18,068 bases of DNA from Ferrovibrio sp036381655 (GCF_036381655.1 NZ_DASVCJ010000015.1:1-18068), one strand, 5' to 3'. Shown: positions 1-10,789, counted from the stretch's first letter. Notes: generated from the sequence alone by a model not told the origin. Made by a program: numbers and translations.

Positions 1-147
1 GTGCTGCAGGGCATGACCGGGCACCAGATCACCTATATCGGCCGGGTCGCCTTCCCGCTCTTCCTGCTGATGTGCGTCGCCGTCGCGCTGATGTTCTTCT
101 TCCCGGAATTGGCCACCTGGCTGCCAGCCAAGATGATCGGCCAGTAG
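1..147 (+). CDS. TRAP transporter large permease, C-terminal end (partial)
   Basis: Only the last 48 codons and the TAG stop are in the window; the start lies upstream. The peptide has one strongly hydrophobic helix (about residues 17-36 of the fragment, AFPLFLLMCVAVALMFFFP) followed by PELATWLPAKMIG. This is the usual last membrane helix and C-terminal tail of the DctM/large-permease family of TRAP transporters (family knowledge). Such permeases sit in the inner membrane and use the Na+ gradient with a periplasmic binding protein and a small permease, which would be upstream outside the window. The gene ends 77 bases before the hydantoinase/oxoprolinase gene on the same strand, so it may import that enzyme's substrate. 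That link rests on position only. The family call is fairly secure despite the short fragment. Confidence 0.7.
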   Translation: MLQGMTGHQITYIGRVAFPLFLLMCVAVALMFFFPELATWLPAKMIGQ

Positions 148-224
148 AACGGAACCGGTGGGCCGGAGGCGTGACGAAAGCGGTTTCCCCGAGCTAACAT
201 CAGCGAAATTCTTGGAGTTGTTCC

Positions 225-3884
<3,660 letters not shown>

Positions 3885-3955
3885 TCCGCCGCCCAGGCTG
3901 CGGCTCCGGTACACTCAGCCCGGCGGCTCGGCCGGATACGATCGGACCTGCGCGC

Positions 3956-4234
3956 TTACTCGGGCTGCATCGGTCGGTCCATCGCCGGGGCGGTCTGCGC
4001 CGCCGCTGCAACCGGCGGCGTCACCCTCGACACATGCACCGGGGCGGCCTGCCCCCCGCCGAACAGGCGATAGGCGCTGAGGCTGACGATCACCGACATG
4101 AGCAGGGCCGAGGCAATGGCGCTGATGCTGTATCCCCGGCCGCCGCAGCTCGGGCAGGCCCACCAGCGCGTCTCGTCGCCCATATAGACCTTGCCCATTC
4201 CCTGACAGGATACGCATTTCCAGAAGGCGGTCAT
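3956..4234 (-). CDS. Small zinc-ribbon protein with one transmembrane helix
   Basis: A 92-residue protein of unknown function. It carries two DnaJ-like zinc-knuckle repeats, CVSCQGMG (residues 7-14) and CPSCGGRG (27-34), so four cysteines (C7, C10, C27, C30) probably bind one Zn2+. A hydrophobic segment at about 37-57 should span the membrane. The tail (about 60-92) is rich in Ala and Pro and low in charge. Start ATG at 4234 is supported by GGGAG six bases upstream (GGGAGTGGCCGATG); the longer open frame upstream is antisense to the dehydrogenase gene and has no comparable site. It is convergent with the hyuAB gene and divergent from the zinc-dependent dehydrogenase at 4448. The Cys-pair motif and helix are seen directly. 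A role in redox or metal sensing or membrane-protein folding would be speculation. Confidence 0.75.
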   Translation of the reverse strand: MTAFWKCVSCQGMGKVYMGDETRWWACPSCGGRGYSISAIASALLMSVIVSLSAYRLFGGGQAAPVHVSRVTPPVAAAAQTAPAMDRPMQPE

Positions 4235-4354
4235 CGGCCACTCCCATATGCGGCGCCGGGGGTCGGTCCGGATGCCAGCGCGCGGTTTCCCGGCCATCAT
4301 ACTCCGGCCTGGCCGTTTCCCGACGGTGCCACAGATTGGCCACCGCGTTCTCAT

Positions 4355-4379
4355 GCGCGGAACAAAACCCTTTCCGCGC
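4355..4379. promoter_or_regulatory. Inverted repeat in divergent promoter region
   Basis: GCGCGGAA (4355-4362) and TTCCGCGC (4372-4379) are perfect 8-base inverted arms around a 9-base centre, CAAAACCCT. The repeat lies in the 213-base region between the divergent zinc-ribbon gene (start 4234) and the dehydrogenase gene (start 4448), 68 bases before the latter. It could be an operator or an RNA stem-loop in the leader. I do not recognise the binding protein. No convincing sigma70 promoter was visible in this interval. Confidence 0.4.
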
Positions 4380-4447
4380 CTGTTCTCGAACCCGCTGGCT
4401 GCATCGGCAACCTGGATCGCAGCCTCACCCCAGCCGGAGGTCCGTCC

Positions 4448-5617
4448 GTGAAAGCATTGTGCTGGCATGGCAAGAAAGACATTCGCTGCGATACAATTCC
4501 CGATCCTGCCATCGAGCAGCCGCGCGATGCGATCGTCAAAATGACGAGCTGCGCGATCTGCGGCTCCGACCTGCATCTTTACGACGGTTTCATCCCCGGC
4601 ATGCTGCATGGCGACGTGCTCGGCCATGAGTTCATGGGCGAGGTGGTCGAAGTGGGCGCCGAGAACAAAAAGCTCAAAATCGGCGACCGCGTCGTCGTGC
4701 CGTTCACGATATGCTGCGGCGAATGCGATCAGTGCCGGCGCGCAAATTACTCCGTTTGCGAACGGACCAACCGCAACAAGGCCATCGCCGACAAGGCCTT
4801 CGGCCATACCACGGCCGGCCTGTTCGGCTATTCCCATCTCACCGGCGGCTATGCCGGCGGCCAGGCGGAATATGTGCGCGTGCCCTATGCCGATGTCGCT
4901 CCGGTGAAGGTGCCCGACGGCCTGAGCGACGACAAGCTGCTGTTCCTGGGCGACATCCTTCCGACCGGCTGGCAGGCGGCGGCGCAATGCGACATCGAGC
5001 CGACCGATACGGTGGCGATCTGGGGCTGCGGGCCGGTCGGCCAGTTCGCCATCCGCAGCGCGCTTCTGCTCGGCGCGGAACAGATCGTCGCCATCGACAA
5101 TGTCCCCGAACGCCTGCAGATGACCGAGGCCGCCGGTGCCATTGCCATCACTTTCGACGAAGAAAGCGTCGTCGAGCGCCTGAACGATCTGACCCATGGC
5201 AAGGGGCCGGACAAATGCATCGATGCCGTCGGCTTCGAGGCGCACGCCGCCGCCAGCATCGATTCCGCCTACGACCGGGTGAAGCAGGCGATGATGCTGG
5301 AAACCGACCGGCCGCATGTGCTGCGCGAGATGATCTATGTCTGCCGGCCGGCCGGGATATTGTCGATCCCCGGCGTCTATGGCGGCCTGGTCGACAAGAT
5401 TCCGTTCGGCGCACTGATGAACAAGGGGCTGACGGTGCGCACCGGCCAGACCCATGTGAACCGCTGGACCGACGACCTGCTGCGGCGCATCGAGGAGGGC
5501 CAGATCGATCCCTCCTTCGTGATCACCCATCGCGCCGGGCTGGAGGATGGCCCGGCGATGTACCGCCAGTTTCGCGACAAGCAGGACGGCTGCGTGAAGG
5601 TGGTGATGACGCCGTAA
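4448..5617 (+). CDS. Zinc-dependent alcohol/formaldehyde dehydrogenase (MDR family)
   Basis: A 389-residue medium-chain dehydrogenase. The catalytic-zinc ligands are visible as C35 in CAICGSDLHLYDGF and H60-E61 in GHEFMGEV. The structural-zinc lobe is C90-x2-C93-x2-C96-x7-C104. The dinucleotide-binding motif is GCGPVG at 193-198, with an acidic ID about 25 residues later that favours NAD+ over NADP+. The segment near residues 255-305 (AAASIDSAYDRVKQAMMLE then RPHVLREMIYVCRPAG) resembles the long insert of glutathione-independent formaldehyde dehydrogenases and related enzymes, so short-chain alcohols or aldehydes are likely substrates. I chose GTG 4448 because GGAGG at 4436-4440 lies seven bases upstream and the family N-terminus (VKALCWHGKKDIRCDTIPDP) begins there. 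The open frame extends upstream to 3881 without family similarity. It probably forms an operon with the membrane protein 38 bases downstream. Confidence 0.88.
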   Translation: MKALCWHGKKDIRCDTIPDPAIEQPRDAIVKMTSCAICGSDLHLYDGFIPGMLHGDVLGHEFMGEVVEVGAENKKLKIGDRVVVPFTICCGECDQCRRANYSVCERTNRNKAIADKAFGHTTAGLFGYSHLTGGYAGGQAEYVRVPYADVAPVKVPDGLSDDKLLFLGDILPTGWQAAAQCDIEPTDTVAIWGCGPVGQFAIRSALLLGAEQIVAIDNVPERLQMTEAAGAIAITFDEESVVERLNDLTHGKGPDKCIDAVGFEAHAAASIDSAYDRVKQAMMLETDRPHVLREMIYVCRPAGILSIPGVYGGLVDKIPFGALMNKGLTVRTGQTHVNRWTDDLLRRIEEGQIDPSFVITHRAGLEDGPAMYRQFRDKQDGCVKVVMTP

Positions 5618-5655
5618 AGACGGCCGGCAGGAACGCAAGCAAGAGGTACAGGCCG

Positions 5656-6156
5656 ATGTTTCGCAGCAGGAAATCCCTCACCTCCGCGGAGAATATGCGG
5701 ATGCTGGCCTATGGGCTCGGCTGGTTCAGCATCGGGCTCGGCGCCATGGAACTGCTCGCGTCGGGACCGCTGACCCGCAGCATGGGCATGAAGGGCAAGG
5801 GCGGCCTGCTGCGCCTTTGCGGCCTGCGCGAAATCGTCACCGGCATCGGCATCCTCAGCAACCGCAGCAATCCGGCACCCTGGATCTGGGCCAGGGTGAT
5901 CGGCGATGCGATCGACGCGGCGACGCTCGCCGCGCCGCTAAGCCGCCAGCCGCGGCGCAGCTTTCCCTGGTTTGCGCTGGCAGCCGTCGCCATGGTCGGC
6001 GCAGCCGATGTCATGTCGGCCGGCGCGTTGACCAAATCGCGCCGCATCCGGCGCATCCGCCGCCGGCTGGTCGATTACAGCGACCGCAGCGGCCTGCCGA
6101 AAGCGCCCGATGCCATGCGCGGCATCGCCCGCGAGGTCAGTCAGACGCGGCATTGA
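5656..6156 (+). CDS. Small membrane protein, cyclase/dehydrase-associated type
   Basis: A 166-residue hydrophobic protein. Helical segments are seen at about residues 15-37 (MLAYGLGWFSIGLGAMELLAS), 55-75 and 110-130, and the C-terminal 35 residues are basic and probably cytoplasmic (KSRRIRRIRRRL). The pattern YGLGWFSIGLGxxEL followed by LLRLCGLREIVTGIGIL occurs in proteins often annotated as cyclase/dehydrase-associated or DUF4267-like, whose biochemical role is not established. ATG 5656 has AGAGG at 5642-5646, nine bases upstream. It starts 38 bases after the dehydrogenase stop on the same strand, so co-transcription is likely. Its stop lies only six bases from the stop of the convergent ATPase gene. 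The function is unknown and the family link is from memory of the pattern. Confidence 0.7.
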   Translation: MFRSRKSLTSAENMRMLAYGLGWFSIGLGAMELLASGPLTRSMGMKGKGGLLRLCGLREIVTGIGILSNRSNPAPWIWARVIGDAIDAATLAAPLSRQPRRSFPWFALAAVAMVGAADVMSAGALTKSRRIRRIRRRLVDYSDRSGLPKAPDAMRGIAREVSQTRH

Positions 6157-6162
6157 ACGCGT

Positions 6163-6711
6163 CTAATGTGCCGCCGCGCGCGGCAGGCCGAGCGCCTTGG
6201 CGATCTTCTGCGCCGCATCGCGCGGGCTGAGCGTGCCGGTATCGATGGTCACCTCGGCCTTGGGCATGTGCGAGGTGGCGAAGACCCCGGCCTTCTCCAG
6301 CCTTTCGTAAACCTCGTGCGAGGTCAGCTTGCCGCTCTGGCGCCGCGACTGGCTGTCGATGCGGCGATAGACCTCCTCCATCGGACAGGTCAGTTCGACG
6401 AACCGTATCCGGCTGCCGGCGGCGAATACGATATCGAGCGCCCGCTCGATGAACGTCGGCCGCACCGTGGTTTCCGGCGCGAAGGTGAAGATCAGGCCAT
6501 GCAGACGCTCTTTGGCCGCACGGGCAAAGACCGACAGCCAGATTTCCTCGCGCAACGCCACGAAAGGCGTGCTGCCGAATTCGAACACCGACAGCAGCAG
6601 ATCGACGGTCAGGTGATTGTGAAACAGCTTGTAGCCGGTCAGGCCCGCCAGTTCGCGGGCGACCGTCAGTTTGCCGGTGGCGGGCTTGCCGTAGAGAAAG
6701 ACCAGTTGCAT
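6163..6711 (-). CDS. P-loop kinase-like ATPase
   Basis: A 182-residue protein beginning MQLVFLYGKPATGKLTVARELA. Residues 8-14 form a Walker A loop (GxxxxGK); the next residue is Leu followed by Thr16, a variant common in small P-loop kinase-like proteins. The NHLTVDLLLSVFEFGSTPF segment (about 32-50) and the basic RRIDSQSRRQSGKL region (about 120-133) look like the nucleotide-monophosphate and lid regions of shikimate/gluconate/adenylylsulfate-kinase folds. The substrate is unknown. I chose ATG 6711 because the P-loop begins directly after it, as in relatives; an in-frame ATG at 6771 would add 20 residues without similarity. No Shine-Dalgarno sequence precedes 6711, but TACAAT lies six bases upstream, so the message may be leaderless. 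The gene is divergent from tetR. Confidence 0.75.
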   Translation of the reverse strand: MQLVFLYGKPATGKLTVARELAGLTGYKLFHNHLTVDLLLSVFEFGSTPFVALREEIWLSVFARAAKERLHGLIFTFAPETTVRPTFIERALDIVFAAGSRIRFVELTCPMEEVYRRIDSQSRRQSGKLTSHEVYERLEKAGVFATSHMPKAEVTIDTGTLSPRDAAQKIAKALGLPRAAAH

Positions 6712-6717
6712 GCGCTG

Positions 6718-6723
6718 ATTGTA
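6718..6723 (-). promoter_or_regulatory. Candidate -10 element of the P-loop ATPase gene
   Basis: On the minus strand TACAAT (5 of 6 to TATAAT) lies six bases before the ATG at 6711. Transcription would then begin at or next to the start codon, giving a leaderless message. This fits the absence of any ribosome-binding site. No good -35 hexamer is visible, so the call is weak. Confidence 0.3.
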
Positions 6724-6806
6724 GCGGCTCGCGGTGACGCAGTAACCCCTTGCATTTCCAGCTAAAATCATCGACTCGATAGCGTCCGGCCTATGCGGCT
6801 TGCCAG

Positions 6807-6832
6807 AAGGAGTGAAATGTGTTTCACTTCTT
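6807..6832. promoter_or_regulatory. Palindromic operator candidate upstream of tetR
   Basis: AGTGAAATGTGTTTCACT at 6811-6828 is an inverted repeat with perfect 7-base arms (AGTGAAA/TTTCACT) and a TGTG centre. Beyond one mismatched pair the symmetry continues (AAG at 6807-6809, CTT at 6830-6832), making a 26-base element. It lies 27 bases before the chosen tetR start and between two divergent genes, the usual place for a TetR-family autoregulatory operator. It also overlaps AAGGAG (6807-6812) and an in-frame ATG at 6817, so binding would also block that alternative start. Operator identity is inferred from symmetry and position. Confidence 0.65.
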
Positions 6833-6855
6833 ATGGGCAAGATGAGGACCCGGTC

Positions 6856-7476
6856 ATGGCCTATCGCCGCACCGATGCCGTCGTGGCGCGCCTGAACGAG
6901 ACGCGCGAGCGGATCGTCGCAGCGGCGCTGAAGCTGGTGGCGCAGCATGGCTATGACGGCGCCGGCATTCCGGCGATTGCCGAGGAAGCCGGACTTTCCA
7001 CCGGCGCGCTGTACCGCTACTTCCCCTCCAAGGCCGATCTGTTCGACGAAGTCTTCCGCCGCGCCTCGCAGCGCGAGATCGACGTCTGTGCTGCGGCGGC
7101 CCAGACGCCCGGCTCGGCACGCGAACGCCTTGCCCGCGTCGTGCAGGTCTTCGCCCGGCGCGCCCTGAAAGGCCGGCGGCTGGCCTATGCGCTGCTGGCC
7201 GAGCCGGTCGATCCGCTGATCGAAGCCGACCGCCTGCGCTATCGCATTCCCTATCGCGACATCTTCGTCGGCATCATCGAAGACGGCATCGAGGCCGGCG
7301 ACATTGCCGCGCAGGATGCCGTGCTGACCGCTTCCGCCATCGTCGGCGCGCTGAACGAGGCGCTGATCGGCCCCTTGGCGCCGCAGGCGAGAAAGACTGA
7401 CCAGGAACAGCTGATTGCCGGGCTCGCCCTCTTCTGCGTGCAGGCGCTCGGGCCGATGCCGGCCAGAAAATCATGA
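6856..7476 (+). CDS. TetR/AcrR-family transcriptional regulator
   Basis: A 206-residue cytoplasmic DNA-binding regulator. The N-terminal helix-turn-helix spans about residues 18-62, ending in the family signature IAEEAGLSTGALYRYFPSKADLFDEV. The remaining all-helical region would bind a ligand and dimerise. ATG 6856 has GAGGA at 6844-6848, and the N-terminus MAYRRTDAVVARL is typical of relatives. A second in-frame ATG at 6817 with AAGGAG four bases upstream would give a 219-residue form. The stop is 13 bases from the acyl-CoA dehydrogenase start, so the two are almost certainly one operon. The palindrome at 6807-6832 is its likely operator, which suggests control of its own operon and possibly of the divergent ATPase. 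The ligand is unknown; an acyl-CoA or fatty acid is plausible from the neighbour. Confidence 0.88.
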   Translation: MAYRRTDAVVARLNETRERIVAAALKLVAQHGYDGAGIPAIAEEAGLSTGALYRYFPSKADLFDEVFRRASQREIDVCAAAAQTPGSARERLARVVQVFARRALKGRRLAYALLAEPVDPLIEADRLRYRIPYRDIFVGIIEDGIEAGDIAAQDAVLTASAIVGALNEALIGPLAPQARKTDQEQLIAGLALFCVQALGPMPARKS

Positions 7477-7489
7477 TGGGAGACATGCC

Positions 7490-9145
7490 ATGACCGCACA
7501 GGCCAAACCCGCCTTCGATCCCTACGAGGTTTTCAACCAGCCGCCGGCACTGGAAGACCACAACCTGTTTACCACCGACCATGCCTTGATGGCCGCGGCG
7601 CAGGCCAACGGCGCCGGCTGGGCCGAGGCGCAGCTGACCGCCTACGGTGCCAGGCTCGGCACGGCGGAAACCATCGAGCAAGGCCGTCTGGCGCATAAAT
7701 TCCCGCCGCAGCTCAAACTGTTCGACCGCTTCGGCCATCGCCGCGACGAGGTCGAATTCCACCCCGCCTGGCACAACATCATGCGCCTGATCATCGGCGA
7801 AGGCCTGCATGCCGCGCCCTGGGCCGATCCGAAGCCCGGCGCCCATGTCGCGCGCGCCGCCGCCTATATCATGCATGCGCAGATCGAACCGGGCAGCCAA
7901 TGCCCGACCACCATGACCTACGGCAGCGTGCCGGCATTGAAGCGCGATGCGGCGCTTGCCGAAACCTGGCTGCCGAAAATCTACTCGCGGCAATACGATC
8001 CGGCCAACACGCCGGTCGAGCGGAAATCCGGCGCCTTGATCGGCATGGGCATGACCGAAAAGCAGGGCGGCTCGGACGTGCGCGCCAACACCACCATCGC
8101 CGAGCCGGTCGGCGGCGCCAGCCGCGAATACATCATCACCGGGCATAAATGGTTCTTCTCCTGCCCGCAAAACGACGCGCATCTGGTGCTGGCCCAGGCG
8201 CCGGGCGGCCTGAGCTGCTTTTTCGTGCCGCGCTGGCTGCCCGACGGCACCAAGAACGCCGTCCAGATCCAGCGGCTGAAGGACAAGGTCGGCAACAAGT
8301 CTAATGCCTCGTCGGAAGTGGAGTTCCACGGCGCGCATGGCTGGCTGCTTGGTGAGGAAGGCCGCGGCGTGCCGACCATCATCGAGATGGGCACCTACAC
8401 GCGGCTCGATTGCGCGCTCGGCTCGGCCGGCCTGCTGCGCGGCGCCGTCGCCCAGGCGGTGCATCACGTTTTCCACCGCCGCGCCTTCCAGCGGCATCTG
8501 GTCGACCAGCCGCTGATGACCAACGTGGTGGCCGACCTGGCCGTCGAGTCGGAAGCGGCCACGATGCTCGCCTTACGGCTGGCGCGCGCCTTCGACCGCG
8601 CCGATGCCGATCCGCAGGAAGCCGCCTTCCGCCGCCTCTGCACTCCGGCGGTGAAATACTGGGTCTGCAAGCGCGCGCCGAACGCCGTGGTGGAGGCCAT
8701 GGAGGTGCATGGCGGCAACGGCTATGTCGACGAAGGGCCGCTCGGCATGCTGTACAAGGAGATTCCGCTCAACTCGATCTGGGAAGGCTCGGGCAACGTG
8801 ATGTGCCTCGATGTGCTGCGTGCCCTGCAGAAGGGCAGCGACGGGCTGGAAGCCTATTTCGCCGAACTGGCTTTGGCGCGCGGCAGCGATACGCGGCTGG
8901 ACGCGGCGATCAAATCGGTCGAGGCGGAATTCGCCGATCTCACCGAGGCGGAACACCGCGCCCGCCGCATCGTGGAAAAGATGATGGCGACGCTGCAGGG
9001 CGCGCTGCTGGTGCGGCATTCGACGCCGGCTGTGGCCGACGCCTTCTGCGCTTCAAGACTTGGCGGCGATTGGGGCCACGCCTTCGGTACGCTGCCCAAG
9101 GGCGTCGATGTCCGCGCCATCGCGGAACGGGCAAGGCCGGTGTGA
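7490..9145 (+). CDS. AidB-like acyl-CoA dehydrogenase
   Basis: A 551-residue flavoprotein close in length to E. coli AidB (about 540). It contains the AidB-type motif MTEKQGGSDVRANTT at residues 188-202, FFSCPQNDAHLVLAQAPGG in the middle beta domain, and LNSIWEGSGNVMCLDVLR with E432 in the position of the catalytic glutamate. The C-terminal domain is longer than in short acyl-CoA dehydrogenases. Family members either oxidise acyl-CoA thioesters such as isovaleryl-CoA or, for AidB itself, bind DNA in the alkylation response. I cannot choose between these roles from sequence. ATG 7490 is preceded by GGGAG at 7478-7482, with a seven-base spacer. It follows tetR by 13 bases. A 20-base palindrome directly after the stop may end transcription. 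Confidence 0.88.
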   Translation: MTAQAKPAFDPYEVFNQPPALEDHNLFTTDHALMAAAQANGAGWAEAQLTAYGARLGTAETIEQGRLAHKFPPQLKLFDRFGHRRDEVEFHPAWHNIMRLIIGEGLHAAPWADPKPGAHVARAAAYIMHAQIEPGSQCPTTMTYGSVPALKRDAALAETWLPKIYSRQYDPANTPVERKSGALIGMGMTEKQGGSDVRANTTIAEPVGGASREYIITGHKWFFSCPQNDAHLVLAQAPGGLSCFFVPRWLPDGTKNAVQIQRLKDKVGNKSNASSEVEFHGAHGWLLGEEGRGVPTIIEMGTYTRLDCALGSAGLLRGAVAQAVHHVFHRRAFQRHLVDQPLMTNVVADLAVESEAATMLALRLARAFDRADADPQEAAFRRLCTPAVKYWVCKRAPNAVVEAMEVHGGNGYVDEGPLGMLYKEIPLNSIWEGSGNVMCLDVLRALQKGSDGLEAYFAELALARGSDTRLDAAIKSVEAEFADLTEAEHRARRIVEKMMATLQGALLVRHSTPAVADAFCASRLGGDWGHAFGTLPKGVDVRAIAERARPV

Positions 9146-9165
9146 CGGCGCGGCGCGCCGCGCCG
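9146..9165. terminator. Perfect 20-bp palindrome after the acyl-CoA dehydrogenase gene
   Basis: Directly after the TGA, CGGCGCGGCG (9146-9155) is followed by its exact reverse complement CGCCGCGCCG (9156-9165). It lies between convergent genes, where a two-way terminator is expected. It has no T-tract, so intrinsic termination is uncertain. It could act as a barrier against 3' decay or as a protein site. Confidence 0.4.
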
Positions 9166-9208
9166 AGCCGAGCATGTCCTCAAGTCCGGAGGCGGCGTGG
9201 AAAACGCG

Positions 9209-9832
9209 TCACCATGGCAGCCATTGGCCGAAAGCCGTGCCGGCCTGGACGGCGCCGAAGCCGATGCCGAGGAACAGCACCGCGCTGACGAGGCCGACCG
9301 CGTGACCGGCCAGCGTGCCGAGGCCGTCGCGGGTCAGCAGCCCGAGGGCGGTCAACACGATTCCGAACGCAAATGGCAGATTGCCGAATGGCAGCGGCAG
9401 CATCAGTCCGATACCCTGCAGCGCGATCGCCAGGATGGCGAAGGCCTTGCCGGGCCCGTTCGTCATCCAGCTCGCGCGCGGGCGGAAGCGGCGTTCGAGC
9501 CGGCGCATGAACGGCACGGCGAAACGCAACAGCCGCCGCAGCAGGTGCGGCGGCAATTTGCGCCGCCCGAGAAACCGCGGCAGCAGCAGCCTGCGCGGCT
9601 GGATCAGCATGCCGAGGCAGACGCTGACCACGAGCAGCCCGGCAATGGCGCCGAGCGGCAGGCCCGGCGACGGCACGAAGCCGAGCAATCCGAGGAAAAG
9701 CAGCAGCAACAGGGCCGAGCGTTCGGCAAAACTATGCGCCGCCTCCTGCACCGTCGCCCCGGCGCGGGCATGGCGGCGTAAACGCAACAGATCGCGCGCG
9801 ATGCTGGCGTGACGGAACCCGGCCCGGTTCAT
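9209..9832 (-). CDS. exoD: ExoD-family membrane protein (exopolysaccharide synthesis)
   Basis: A 207-residue membrane protein. The first 40 residues are basic and cytoplasmic. Hydrophobic segments follow at about residues 40-60 (ALLLLLFLGLLGFVPSPGLP), 60-80, 135-155 and 165-200. The pattern FVPSPGLPLGAIAGLL, then a basic RRLLLPRFLGRRKLP, then MTNGPGKAFAILAIAL, LMLPLPFGNLPFA and LGLLTRDGLGTLAGHAVGL fits the ExoD family, named for Sinorhizobium meliloti ExoD, which affects exopolysaccharide production and alkaline tolerance; its mechanism is not established. I prefer ATG 9832. GTG 9847 would add five residues, and neither start has a strong ribosome-binding site. It is 87 bases downstream of the terC-like gene on the same strand. 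Confidence 0.75.
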   Translation of the reverse strand: MNRAGFRHASIARDLLRLRRHARAGATVQEAAHSFAERSALLLLLFLGLLGFVPSPGLPLGAIAGLLVVSVCLGMLIQPRRLLLPRFLGRRKLPPHLLRRLLRFAVPFMRRLERRFRPRASWMTNGPGKAFAILAIALQGIGLMLPLPFGNLPFAFGIVLTALGLLTRDGLGTLAGHAVGLVSAVLFLGIGFGAVQAGTAFGQWLPW

Positions 9833-9919
9833 CGGTAAAACTCGCACTGCCTCACTCGGCGCATCCTGGCCAAGGAATGCGGCGGAAACGCGGCGTTCGG
9901 AAAAGCCCCGCGCCGCGGC

Positions 9920-10696
9920 TCATCCCTTGCGGATACCGCGGAAGGGGCGGCTGAGCTGGGCGCGGCGCGAGGCCATGTTGAGGCCTTCGACGATCACCGA
10001 GAAGGCCATGGCGCCATAGACGATCCCCTTCGGGATGTGCACGTCGATGCTCTCGCCCACCAGCGTCATGCCGATCATCACCAGAAAGGCGAGCGCCAGC
10101 ATGACCACATTGGGGTTGTTGTTGACGAAGCGTGCCAACGTCTCGGCGGCGGCGATCATGATGGCGACCGACAGCAGGACGGCGGCGATCATGATCTCGA
10201 GATGGCCGGTCAGGCCCAGAGCGGTGATCACGCTGTCGAGCGAAAAGACGACATCGAGAATCAGGATTTGGCCGATCACCGCCCAGAAGGCGGGTGCGCG
10301 CGGTCTGCCGGCGGCGGCAGCCTCCTCCTCTTCTTCCGGATCGCCGTCATGGCCCTTCGGCAACACGCGCTCGTGGATTTCCATCGTCGCCTTCCAGATC
10401 AGGAAGAGACCGCCGGCCAGCAGCACCAGGTCGCGGCCGGAGATTTCCGTCTCCAGCACGGTGAACAGCGGCGCGGTCAGTCCGATCAGCCAGGCGGCCG
10501 AGAGCAGCAGCAGGATGCGCGTGCCGACGGCGAGCGTCAGGCCCATGCGGCGGGCCAGCGGCTGGCGCGCCGGCGGCAGGCGGTTGGTGACGATGGTGAT
10601 GAAGATCAGGTTGTCGACGGCGAGCACGAGTTCGAGCGCGACAAGGCCGGCGAGCGCCGCGAGCGCGGCGGGCTGCAGAAAGATGGCGAGATCCAT
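9920..10696 (-). CDS. TerC-family membrane protein
   Basis: A 258-residue integral membrane protein with seven or so hydrophobic segments. It has both TerC signatures: ELVLAVDNLIFI near residues 22-33 and DVVFSLDSVITALGLTG near 148-164, whose acidic residues are thought to bind metal within the membrane. An acidic, Ala-rich loop (GDPEEEEEAAAAG) lies in the central cytoplasmic linker at about 117-130. Characterised TerC-family proteins such as E. coli Alx export Mn2+ or help metalate exported enzymes; others belong to tellurite-resistance clusters. No tellurite genes are seen here, so metal export is the better guess. Start ATG 10696 is the only sensible one but lacks a clear Shine-Dalgarno. 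The 129-base upstream gap holds a possible promoter and two hairpins. Confidence 0.85.
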   Translation of the reverse strand: MDLAIFLQPAALAALAGLVALELVLAVDNLIFITIVTNRLPPARQPLARRMGLTLAVGTRILLLLSAAWLIGLTAPLFTVLETEISGRDLVLLAGGLFLIWKATMEIHERVLPKGHDGDPEEEEEAAAAGRPRAPAFWAVIGQILILDVVFSLDSVITALGLTGHLEIMIAAVLLSVAIMIAAAETLARFVNNNPNVVMLALAFLVMIGMTLVGESIDVHIPKGIVYGAMAFSVIVEGLNMASRRAQLSRPFRGIRKG

Positions 10697-10718
10697 GCGG
10701 GGTCACGCGAGGGCGGGA

Positions 10719-10765
10719 GGCTTGCAAAAGCCGTCCGACATCGCTGCCATCCCGTAAACGGCAGC
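10719..10765 (-). promoter_or_regulatory. Structured leader of the terC-like gene
   Basis: On the coding (minus) strand two hairpins can form in the leader. GCTGCC/GGCAGC has 6-base arms around an 11-base loop (10743-10765). GGCTT/AAGCC has 5-base arms around TTGC (10719-10732). terC-like genes are often preceded by the Mn2+ riboswitch yybP-ykoY (family knowledge), but I do not see its conserved GGGGAGUA core here. The hairpins may be a regulatory leader or chance pairing in GC-rich DNA. Confidence 0.3.
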
Positions 10766-10789
10766 CAGAGGGGCCCGGACGTGATCAGC

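Noticed and set aside
4235..5638. Upstream extension of the minus-strand zinc-ribbon frame across the dehydrogenase gene
   Set aside because: Only the part from ATG 4234 has a ribosome-binding site and meaningful motifs; the rest is the antisense shadow of the dehydrogenase.
7274..8497. 407-codon minus-strand frame opposite tetR and the acyl-CoA dehydrogenase
   Set aside because: It is antisense to two well-supported genes and has low-complexity composition without a recognisable domain.
9901..9919. Possible terminator after the terC-like gene (minus strand AGCC...GGCT followed by TTTT)
   Set aside because: Only four outer pairs form and the inner bases do not pair well, so it is too weak to call.
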